From the NCBI GenBank assembly GCA_001871235.1, contig MNUV01000028.1, forward strand, positions 1 to 8,275: a stretch of DNA of 8,275 bases, given 5' to 3'. The notes beneath the pieces are model-generated. The model saw only the letters and a program-made list of their open reading frames with translations, was not told where the DNA came from and did not search any database. Below are positions 1 through 6,194 of the stretch, one piece after another (position 1 is the first letter of the stretch; each line of letters opens with the position of its first letter). Source of the DNA: Candidatus Falkowbacteria bacterium CG1_02_41_21 (GTDB taxonomy: Bacteria > Patescibacteriota > Patescibacteriia > Patescibacteriales > UBA12465). The translations under genes were made by a program, and so were the position numbers.

Positions 1-88
1 CAAGCGAAGCTTGCAATATAAAAAAACCATGATTGTTCATGGTTTTTTTGGGCGTAAGCCCTGAGATACCACGGGCGTAAGGCCGTGG
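1..88 (+). repeat. Cluster of short hairpins with GAA/GTAA loops downstream of recO
   Basis: Read on the plus strand, this gene-free end contains three small palindromes besides the terminator hairpin. CAAGC-GAA-GCTTG occupies 1-13, GGGC-GTAA-GCCC occupies 50-61, and a longer one at 69-88 pairs CCACGG with CCGTGG, with one G-G mismatch and again a GTAA loop. The last two share the core GGGCGTAAG(G)CC (50-60 and 73-84). GTAA fits the GNRA tetraloop rule and GCGAAGC is a known unusually stable mini-hairpin, but only when the plus strand is read. This could be a REP-like intergenic element, the 3' end of a convergent transcript, or incidental palindromes. No gene is seen in 1-101. Confidence 0.4.
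20..49 (-). terminator. Intrinsic terminator after recO, probably bidirectional
   Basis: A perfect 13-base-pair inverted repeat pairs 20-32 with 37-49 around a TTGT loop. The stem is AAAAAACCATGA-type with A and T runs at its base. In the direction of recO transcription the hairpin ends in a run of T residues followed by TATATTG, the usual shape of a Rho-independent terminator, 52 bases past the recO stop. The other strand also carries a T run, so it could stop a convergent plus-strand gene lying left of the window. Confidence 0.85.
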
Positions 89-101
89 AGTTTCATTTCC
101 C

Positions 102-815
102 CTAATCTTTAATATAAAAATGCAATAAGTTTTTTATCAAACCATTCACCCGATCAAAAGTCTGGGGTTCCGCTTTGATGGTGGTCAGGTCGGCTAAGGA
201 GTGGGACAAAACCAGGCGTAACATCTTGATGCTGTTTTGATCAATTGTTTCCAGGTTAAGTTCCCGGCGGGAACAATCGGCGCAAAAAATTCCGCCCCGC
301 ATCACACTGAAATAATTATTATCCGGCTCCAATCTTTTTTTACAACTCAAACAAGAATAAAGCTCCGGTTGATAGCCCAGAGCCGATAAAAATTTCAGCG
401 ACCAAGAAGCCAGCAGCCAATCGGCTTGTCTTGGCTTTTGGTCCAAGATATCTAAAAACTCTAAGAGCAAGTTAAACAGCTCTTCGTCCTTCTCTTCGTG
501 TCGCACTAAGCGATTAAAAGCAAACAAAGCCGAACCGGCGGCCGGCAATTTAGTTAAGTCCCCCTTAATACCGGCATAAGCATCGCTGATAACGGAACTG
601 CCGATATAATCGGTATTTTTGCCTTTGACAATCATTAAATTCACCAAGCTCAAAGGCTCAATATGGGCCGCCAATTTTGACCCCGGCTTTTGCGTCCCCC
701 GCGCCAATAAATCAATCTTGCCGAAATCAACCGTGTAAACAGTCACCCGGCTATCATACTCGCAGTAGATATGGCGATTCAAAACCAGGGCCTTGGTGTT
801 AAAGGTCTCGGACAT
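102..815 (-). CDS. recO: DNA repair protein RecO
   Basis: This 237-residue protein matches RecO, the mediator that with RecR loads RecA onto SSB-coated single-stranded DNA in the RecF pathway and anneals complementary strands. The N-terminal OB-fold region is seen in residues 5-80, with the family pattern ALVLNRHIYCEYDSRVTVYT followed by GKIDLLARGTQKPGSKLA. A helical middle follows. A four-cysteine zinc finger is visible as C155-x2-C158 and C178-x2-C181, which many but not all RecO proteins have. Length is typical of the family. The ATG at 813-815 lies inside the end of ruvX, giving a 17-base overlap that suggests translational coupling. There is no Shine-Dalgarno motif, and the stop is TAG. 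It is the last gene of the four-gene unit, before the terminator at 20-49. Confidence 0.93.
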   Translation of the reverse strand: MSETFNTKALVLNRHIYCEYDSRVTVYTVDFGKIDLLARGTQKPGSKLAAHIEPLSLVNLMIVKGKNTDYIGSSVISDAYAGIKGDLTKLPAAGSALFAFNRLVRHEEKDEELFNLLLEFLDILDQKPRQADWLLASWSLKFLSALGYQPELYSCLSCKKRLEPDNNYFSVMRGGIFCADCSRRELNLETIDQNSIKMLRLVLSHSLADLTTIKAEPQTFDRVNGLIKNLLHFYIKD

Positions 816-1212
816 ATTTTTGATCCAAGTAAGTCTGTAAAATAATCATGGCGGCGATAGCATCGCGGGGGGCCTTAGTCTTTTTCCCGCCAATCAAAGC
901 ATCGGCGTTCTTGCTGGAAAGCCGTTCGTCAATCAGTTCAATCGGCAAAGTGGTTTTGGCCGTTAGCAAGCGCTCAAACTCTTTGAACTTCGGATTAATG
1001 TCGCTGGTCTTCCCGCGCATCTTTTGCGGCTCACCCAAAACAATAATGTCAATCTCTTCATTCTTTATAATCTTAAGCATTTCCGATAAATTTTTAGCCA
1101 CGACAAAAGGCGTGGCCAAACCGACTTCACTGTCGGCCAAAGCCACCCCCAAGCGCTTTTCGCCCCAGTCAATCCCAATTAATTTAATAATTTTGTTTGA
1201 TTTATCTGTCAT
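799..1212 (-). CDS. ruvX: RuvX/YqgF family putative pre-16S rRNA nuclease
   Basis: This 137-residue protein belongs to the YqgF/RuvX family, an RNase H-like fold linked to maturation of the 16S rRNA 5' end and originally proposed as a Holliday junction resolvase. Visible family motifs are GIDWGEKRLGVALAD at 13-27 with the first acidic residue D15, IIVLGEP at 56-62, IDERLSSKNAD at 94-104, and PRDAIAAMIILQTYLD at 115-130 with D117. Length is normal. The third block reads LGEP where most members have VGLP, so a glutamate replaces leucine at position 61. The start ATG directly abuts the map stop codon, and the 3' end overlaps recO by 17 bases. The family assignment is firm, but the exact in vivo role is inferred from homologues. 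Confidence 0.93.
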   Translation of the reverse strand: MTDKSNKIIKLIGIDWGEKRLGVALADSEVGLATPFVVAKNLSEMLKIIKNEEIDIIVLGEPQKMRGKTSDINPKFKEFERLLTAKTTLPIELIDERLSSKNADALIGGKKTKAPRDAIAAMIILQTYLDQKYVRDL

Positions 1213-1983
1213 TTATTTAGTGATAATCTCATAACCATTTTTAGTGACGGCAATGGTGTGTTCAAAATGAGCGCTCAAAGAATTGTCCGCCGTCAAAACG
1301 GTATAACCATTCTTGGCCGTCTTCACTTCCCAGGTTCCCAAGTTAATCATCGGCTCAATAGCAATGACCATACCCTCTTTCAAGGTCACATTCTCGCGGG
1401 AGTTTTTAGAAATGGCATAATTGAAAACGTTTGGTTCTTCGTGGGCTTGATAGCCGACACCATGGCCGACCAAATCGCGGACAATGCCGTAACCGAATTG
1501 ATCGACAAAATTCTCAATCGCCAAACCAATGTCATACAGACTATTTCCCGGCTTAACTTGTTTAATCCCAACCTCCAGAGCCGCCTTGGTCACTCGGATT
1601 AACTGCTTGGCTTCTTTGCTGATTTTCCCTGCCGGGACAGTCAAACAAGTGTCGGTATAGAGACCTTGCCATTTCATGCCAATATCCAGATCAATAATAT
1701 CGCCCGACTTGAGAATCCGAGCCGGCAGAGCCGGTCCATGGACTACCTCATTGTTAATGGAAGCGCATAAAGCCGTGGGAAAAAAAATTCCATCGCCCAT
1801 GTCGTAGCCTTTAAAAGACGGGGTACCGCCGACTTTAATGATCAAGTCGTTGGCCATTTGCTCCAAAAAACCGGTATCCACTCCGGGCTTGACGGCCCGA
1901 GCCAGAGCCTGCAAAATAACGGCTAATTTATGGCCGCCTTGACGCAAAATATTAATTTCTTTGGGTGTTTTGATGGTAACCAT
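1213..1983 (-). CDS. map: Type I methionine aminopeptidase
   Basis: The 256-residue protein removes the initiator methionine from nascent proteins after deformylation. It has the pita-bread fold pattern of type I enzymes without an N-terminal extension. The five metal ligands are all present: D100 (in IDLDIG), D111 (in YTDT), H174 (in VGHGVG), E210 (in AIEP) and E241 (in HFEHT). Substrate-site histidines H82 (NNEVVHGP) and H181 (HEEPNV) are also present. It is therefore expected to be active. The start lies 9 bases after the stop of the 768-residue protein gene, with no Shine-Dalgarno motif, and the TAA stop abuts the ruvX ATG. In many bacteria map follows secY and adk. Here secY is upstream, but an unknown gene takes the place of adk. 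Confidence 0.97.
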   Translation of the reverse strand: MVTIKTPKEINILRQGGHKLAVILQALARAVKPGVDTGFLEQMANDLIIKVGGTPSFKGYDMGDGIFFPTALCASINNEVVHGPALPARILKSGDIIDLDIGMKWQGLYTDTCLTVPAGKISKEAKQLIRVTKAALEVGIKQVKPGNSLYDIGLAIENFVDQFGYGIVRDLVGHGVGYQAHEEPNVFNYAISKNSRENVTLKEGMVIAIEPMINLGTWEVKTAKNGYTVLTADNSLSAHFEHTIAVTKNGYEIITK

Positions 1984-1992
1984 GGGTATAAA

Positions 1993-4299
1993 TTAGAGAT
2001 AAGCGGCTAAATCTTCTCGAAAGTTAATAGCGGAAATTATGTGCTGATCTCGCTCCCGGCTATACTTCCGATTATAGTCATTGATCAAATCTCTATATTG
2101 CTTGCTCTTCTCGCCAAAATCTCTGACTAAAGTAGAATCTTTTTCCTTGAGCGAACTGGACAGGGCGATGTTCATTAATTTCAAACTGGAAATTAAATTT
2201 TCATAAGTGAAAATACCGGACATTAGATCAGGATAATCCGCTAAAAATTTAGCCGACAATTTATCATGATAACGATTCAAATCTCTCTCGGCGAGTTCAG
2301 ATTGATGCTGATATTTCTTTTGAGCTTTTAAGTTATTTCGACCCTGATCAACAAAATCATTAATCTTTTGGAGTTCCGCCGGAGTCAGAGATGATTCTTT
2401 AAATAAGCGGGAATTAGAATCATCGATCCAACCGAAAATTCGATCGGCGAGTTCATGGCTGCTCAAAGCCTGGCAAGTTCCCAGGCGTTTATCCAGAGTA
2501 TTTAGTGTCTCTTTTTTATTAAAAAGCTTTTTTTCGGTCCGGTTAATTTCAGAAATAATTGATGCTATCTCATTTTTTAGGTAGGTCCTATACTCTTCTT
2601 CCAGTTCTTGATATTCTTGCTGTTTATCTACCTCGGCCTGATGGTTGGTACTATCTAACAACACTATTTCTCCATCCGGAGTAGTATCAATTTCAATTAA
2701 TTGATCAACATGATAATCTTTGTTTTTTTCCAAAAATTTTAAATAATTTAATAACTTGACCTTATCATCCAAGATTTCCCACACCTCGGCATTTTTTTGA
2801 TATTTTTGCTTTAATTCTTCCTCTAGCCATCGAAGCGGCAGAAGCAAATCTATTTTTTCTTCCGCTTGTTTCCGGTGGGCCTCAAATTTATTAAAAACCG
2901 CCTCATCTTCATAATACTTTTGCGACCAAGAACCGTCTAATTCCACATATTTCTTGGGAAAATCAGCTATTTTAGCCTCCGGTGCGGAGAGACTCGGCAG
3001 AGCCTTAAGCCGACCATAATTTTCTTGACCGAAACGGGCGAGAAACATCTTGGGATCGATATCTTTTCCGGCTGATTTTATTTCCGCCTGCAAAGTAGCC
3101 ACCAATTTTTCCAACCGACTGCTAAATTGCAATAAAAATTCGGGATTATGTTCCGCCCGATGAGCCAAGCCAAAATCGGCGTGATTATATTTCTGACCAA
3201 AATTCTGAGCGCCAAACAAACTTTCAAAATTACTCAAAGGATTCTTCTGATCAGAATCGACTCCGGCACTGATATGCAAGACATGATGTAAATATTCGTA
3301 AGCCAAAGCCGCCGGACTATCCGCCACTTTGTCTTCCGGCAAATCATCGTAAGCGGTCAAAGTTTTTTTCAAATCCGAATTGAGACTGGCACCAATGACG
3401 CCATAGTTATGAAACTTTTGTTTTACCTCCGGATTCTCGGCGATGATATCGGCTAAAGTCAAAACCATTTGGTCCTTTAAAGTTTTCAAACCGACGACCG
3501 ACTCTTTTAATTCATTAAATTTGTCATCATTATTCCGGAAATCTTCCAAAACGGATTGCACTTTTTGCCAATCTTGAATTTGATCCCTAGCGTCCGCAAA
3601 ATTATAATCCAACAATAAATCGGTGGCCATTTTTTTCCAGGCTGAGAGAATTATCGCCTGAGTTAATTCCACGCCATAAACTCCAGCTAGTTCCAAGTGC
3701 CGGGGAGAGATTTTAAGCTGACTGATTTTTTCCAAACTATCCAAAGGAGGCAGGTCCGCCAGAACCTCTAAACGACACTGCTCCCTGTTTTCCGCTTCCA
3801 CCCTGGACTGTTCTTGTCCGGCGGGAGTTTGCAAATATTTAGCTTCTTTGATTTTTTCCAAATTATCAATTTCCGTCTTCAAAGCTTCCAGGTACGCGGT
3901 GATTTTTTCCACCGCCAATTCGCGATTAGACTTAGTTCCTTTTTTCCCGCCGGAAAACCTCAAATCCAAGTTCGGCAGTTCCCGCTTCAATTCCTCTTTG
4001 ACGGCCATTATCTTGTCTGCCCAACCAGTTTCTTCAATTGGTAAATCATCTTGGTAGGTCAGTAAAGACTCGTCTAATTGCCGTTTTTTAGCCTTGAAAC
4101 CGGATAAATTAGTACTCAACTGGCTGTAACTGTCCAAGAGAGAGTCTAACAAGCCAGAAATCTTGTGGTTTCTAGACAGCAAGGCGAACTTAGCCTCATC
4201 CAAGTTAGCTATTTCCCGATCCACTTCATTTGTATTTTTGATTTCCTCCAATTCGGCCACTTCTGATTTGCCGGCCTCCAATTTGACGACGAAAGACAT
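1993..4299 (-). CDS. Large helical, coiled-coil-rich protein of unknown function
   Basis: This 768-residue protein is not recognised. It has no signal peptide and no membrane segment, so it should be cytosolic. Charged, heptad-like helical stretches are seen at about 8-85, 95-175, 235-285, 470-530 and 555-605, with a further helical C-terminal region (635-768). A more globular centre (about 290-465) contains glycine, proline and six histidines (338, 339, 342, 373, 380, 384). A short stretch at 534-550 looks like a beta hairpin. There are only two cysteines (175 and 609). No Walker A or B motif, zinc finger or protease motif is visible, so an SMC-type ATPase is unlikely despite the helical composition. 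It opens a transcription unit with map, ruvX and recO, behind its own promoter and after the secY terminator. It occupies the place where adk often lies. Possible roles are structural or scaffold-like, but this is not shown by the sequence. Confidence 0.85.
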   Translation of the reverse strand: MSFVVKLEAGKSEVAELEEIKNTNEVDREIANLDEAKFALLSRNHKISGLLDSLLDSYSQLSTNLSGFKAKKRQLDESLLTYQDDLPIEETGWADKIMAVKEELKRELPNLDLRFSGGKKGTKSNRELAVEKITAYLEALKTEIDNLEKIKEAKYLQTPAGQEQSRVEAENREQCRLEVLADLPPLDSLEKISQLKISPRHLELAGVYGVELTQAIILSAWKKMATDLLLDYNFADARDQIQDWQKVQSVLEDFRNNDDKFNELKESVVGLKTLKDQMVLTLADIIAENPEVKQKFHNYGVIGASLNSDLKKTLTAYDDLPEDKVADSPAALAYEYLHHVLHISAGVDSDQKNPLSNFESLFGAQNFGQKYNHADFGLAHRAEHNPEFLLQFSSRLEKLVATLQAEIKSAGKDIDPKMFLARFGQENYGRLKALPSLSAPEAKIADFPKKYVELDGSWSQKYYEDEAVFNKFEAHRKQAEEKIDLLLPLRWLEEELKQKYQKNAEVWEILDDKVKLLNYLKFLEKNKDYHVDQLIEIDTTPDGEIVLLDSTNHQAEVDKQQEYQELEEEYRTYLKNEIASIISEINRTEKKLFNKKETLNTLDKRLGTCQALSSHELADRIFGWIDDSNSRLFKESSLTPAELQKINDFVDQGRNNLKAQKKYQHQSELAERDLNRYHDKLSAKFLADYPDLMSGIFTYENLISSLKLMNIALSSSLKEKDSTLVRDFGEKSKQYRDLINDYNRKYSRERDQHIISAINFREDLAAYL

Positions 4300-4326
4300 A
4301 AATTTGACGCTAATTATTATGATTAA

Positions 4327-4355
4327 TTTATATCATATAATTATGAAAAAATCAA
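4327..4355 (-). promoter_or_regulatory. Probable sigma-70-type promoter for the unknown gene-map-ruvX-recO unit
   Basis: Read on the minus strand, a -35 box TTGATT (4355-4350) is followed by a 17-base spacer and a -10 box TATAAA (4332-4327). A TG dinucleotide one base upstream of the -10 makes it an extended -10. The predicted transcription start near 4320 would give a leader of about 20 bases before the ATG at 4299, with no Shine-Dalgarno motif. It lies directly downstream of the secY terminator, as expected for a new transcription unit. It is predicted from sequence only. Confidence 0.6.
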
Positions 4356-4368
4356 TTTACCTCAAACA

Positions 4369-4392
4369 AAAAGAGGCTCTAAAGCCTCTTTT
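4369..4392 (-). terminator. Intrinsic terminator ending the ribosomal protein-secY operon
   Basis: A perfect 10-base-pair stem pairs 4369-4378 with 4383-4392 around a four-base loop. Its GC-rich core is GAGGCT/AGCCTC. On the minus strand it is followed by TTTTTGTTTG, a good U-tract. It lies 30 bases past the secY stop codon and upstream of the promoter for the next unit, so it should separate the spc-type operon from the genes that follow. The plus-strand side has only TTTTATAT and would be a weaker terminator. Confidence 0.88.
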
Positions 4393-4421
4393 ATATCTGG
4401 CCATAAGTTTATATCTAATAA

Positions 4422-5696
4422 CTAAACCCCGTCATATTCCCGCATAGTCATCTGGGATTGGATTTGTTTCACAGTATCAATGACCACGGACACAACGATG
4501 AGCAAACTGGTGCCGCCGATAGCCAAAGATTGGATGCCGGTAAAATAACGCATCACCAGCGGCAAAACGGCAATCAGACCTAAGAATAAAGCGCCGACCA
4601 AGATAATCTTATGAGTAATGCTACCTAAATACTCAGTAGTATGCCGACCCGGGCGAATACCGGGAACAAAACCACCTTGCTTTTGTAAATTTTCCGCAAT
4701 CTGATCGGGATGAAAAACAATTTCGGTATAAAAATAGGTAAAAGCAAAAACCAACAAGAAATAGATAATACCGTAGAAAAGTTGATTTTGAAAAATATTA
4801 ATAGTCCATTGGGAAAAATTAGCAATCCAAACAGTCTTGGCGCTCAAAAAGAATTGGGCCACCATGGATGGAAACATAATAATGGAAATGGCGAAGATAA
4901 TCGGAATCACGCCGGCCATATTAACTCGCAGCGGTAAATGGGTGTTGGTGCCACCGGAAGTGCGACCGCCTCTGATTTGACGAGCATATTGCACCGGAAT
5001 ATTTCTTTGACCTTCATTGATAATAACCACACCGACGACAGTTACAATGGCAATCGCCACAAAACCGATTAAGGTAAACAACTGGGATTTGTCAAAAGAT
5101 AACAAGATTTGTGATAGGACCTGAGGCAGAGCGGCGATAATACCGGCAAAGATAATTAAAGAAATACCGTTACCGATTTTCTTTTCCGAAATCAGCTCTC
5201 CCAGCCACATCAAAAACATAGTGCCGACAGTTACCGTCATGACCATCATCACCAGATCTAGACTGCTCACACTGATAATAATATTGCGCGCCGATCGCTC
5301 TAGCAGATTAATCATGGCATAAGCTTGCATAATAGCCAAAGGGACAGTCGCCCATCTGGTCCACATATTAATTTTCTGACGACCGGACTCTTCTTTTTGC
5401 ATCTCCTCGATTTTAGGCACAATCATGCCCAAGAGTTGGAAAATAATGGAAGAGGTGATATAAGGACCGACGCCCATCATGACAATGGAAAAATTACTCA
5501 TACCGCCGCCGGAAAACAAATCCATTAAACCTAAAACCTGATTAGAATTAAACAATTGTTTCAAAGCCGCCGTATCAACGCCCGGAACCGGAATATGAGC
5601 CACTAAACGAAAAATGACTAACATGCCCAAAACAAACAATATTTTATTGCGTAAATCACGCGCTTTCCAAATTTGTCTGATTTTTTCGATAATCAT
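4422..5696 (-). CDS. secY: Protein translocase channel subunit SecY
   Basis: This 424-residue protein is the pore-forming subunit of the SecYEG translocon, which moves unfolded proteins across or into the cytoplasmic membrane. Ten hydrophobic segments are visible at about 18-38, 77-95, 113-133, 147-168, 178-198, 207-227, 257-283, 305-325, 363-383 and 390-408. The plug region around 60-75 precedes the second. Family motifs are PYITSSIIFQLL (79-90), GNGISLIIFAGI (176-187), RNIPVQYARQ (231-240), LPLRVNMAGVIPIIFA (254-269), GGFVPGIRPG (341-350) and IGGTSLLIVVSVVIDT (393-408). The C-terminus MREYDGV matches the usual family ending. It is full length, 47 bases downstream of rplO, the last gene of the operon before the terminator, and stops with TAG. 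Confidence 0.98.
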   Translation of the reverse strand: MIIEKIRQIWKARDLRNKILFVLGMLVIFRLVAHIPVPGVDTAALKQLFNSNQVLGLMDLFSGGGMSNFSIVMMGVGPYITSSIIFQLLGMIVPKIEEMQKEESGRQKINMWTRWATVPLAIMQAYAMINLLERSARNIIISVSSLDLVMMVMTVTVGTMFLMWLGELISEKKIGNGISLIIFAGIIAALPQVLSQILLSFDKSQLFTLIGFVAIAIVTVVGVVIINEGQRNIPVQYARQIRGGRTSGGTNTHLPLRVNMAGVIPIIFAISIIMFPSMVAQFFLSAKTVWIANFSQWTINIFQNQLFYGIIYFLLVFAFTYFYTEIVFHPDQIAENLQKQGGFVPGIRPGRHTTEYLGSITHKIILVGALFLGLIAVLPLVMRYFTGIQSLAIGGTSLLIVVSVVIDTVKQIQSQMTMREYDGV

Positions 5697-5737
5697 ATGA
5701 TTATTATTCTAAGAAGCGAGAGAATAATCCCTCGTCT
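5697..5737 (-). promoter_or_regulatory. Hairpin between an SD-like motif and the secY start codon
   Basis: In the rplO-secY spacer the minus strand reads AGACGAGGG (5737-5729), then an inverted repeat ATTATTCT (5728-5721) and AGAATAAT (5710-5703) around a 10-base loop, then six bases before ATG. If the 8-base-pair stem forms, the purine-rich GAGGG, otherwise 32 bases from the start codon, lies about six bases from it, a normal ribosome-binding spacing. No closer Shine-Dalgarno motif exists. The stem is A/T-rich and weak, so this is a structural inference. Confidence 0.4.
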
Positions 5738-5743
5738 AAAAAA

Positions 5744-6163
5744 TTATTTGATAGTGTCCTTAACCGCCGCGCTCATCTTTACCTTTTCAAACTTCAAGCC
5801 CTGGAGAGTTATTTTTTCCTTGCCTAAAATCTTCACCGGCAAATCAATACTCTTAATCAAATCCTTGGTTTTTAAAGTTTCCGGGCTGACAATCTCATTA
5901 TCCTTATAATTTTCATTAATGGTCTTGATAGAAATAACTTGATTCTTGGGTTGGAGCGATCTAAAACCACGTTTTTTCGGAATCTGAAGCAATTGTTTCT
6001 TCATACCCAAACGTTTCAAACCGGAAACGCCGGAACGGGATTTTTGACCCTTCAAACCGCGGGTACTATAAGTACCATGACCGGAAGCATTGCCGCGACC
6101 GACGCGTTTTCTCTTCTGGGTGCTACCTTTAGATTTCTTAATGATATTCAAAGCTAATGACAT
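5744..6163 (-). CDS. rplO: 50S ribosomal protein L15 (uL15)
   Basis: This 139-residue protein is L15, a 23S rRNA-binding protein of the large subunit. The basic N-terminal tail has the diagnostic RKRVGRGNASGHGTYSTRG pattern (18-36) and then KGQKSRSG (38-45), which threads into the rRNA. The C-terminal globular domain follows, including QGLKFEKVKMSAAV near 121-134. The stretch between them, GLKRLGMKKQLLQIPKKRGF (48-67), lacks the FEGGQ-type motif usually found there, although the PKxRGF end is kept. It is slightly shorter than the E. coli protein. It follows rpsE by 31 bases with no rpmD between, and precedes secY. The leader is A/T-rich with no Shine-Dalgarno motif. Confidence 0.96.
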   Translation of the reverse strand: MSLALNIIKKSKGSTQKRKRVGRGNASGHGTYSTRGLKGQKSRSGVSGLKRLGMKKQLLQIPKKRGFRSLQPKNQVISIKTINENYKDNEIVSPETLKTKDLIKSIDLPVKILGKEKITLQGLKFEKVKMSAAVKDTIK

Positions 6164-6194
6164 AGTATTGCTAATTAAATTATATATTTTAGAA

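Noticed and set aside
59..101. CTGAGATACC resembles the conserved CUGAGA...ACC segment of the TPP riboswitch.
   Set aside because: The other required conserved segments of the TPP aptamer (CCUGAUCUGGAUAAUGCC-like and GCGNAGGGA) are not present nearby, and no gene follows on that strand within the window.
848..1234. A 128-codon open frame on the plus strand opposite ruvX.
   Set aside because: It lies wholly antisense to a well-conserved gene, and its translation resembles no protein and has unnatural serine and isoleucine richness.
3928..3951. GGKKGTKS (residues 117-124) of the unknown protein looks like a Walker A P-loop.
   Set aside because: The spacing does not fit GxxxxGK[ST]: threonine occupies the last glycine position, the segment is a basic linker, and no Walker B motif is seen.
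1993..4299. An SMC- or Rad50-like chromosome protein, suggested by long charged helices near recO.
   Set aside because: No ATP-binding head, signature motif or terminal globular ABC domains are visible at either end.
4343..4447. Small plus-strand open frame (about 34 codons) starting MKKSIYLKQKEAL in the secY-unknown gene spacer.
   Set aside because: It runs through the terminator hairpin and into the end of secY, with no ribosome-binding site. The apparent coding is explained by the terminator and A/T richness.
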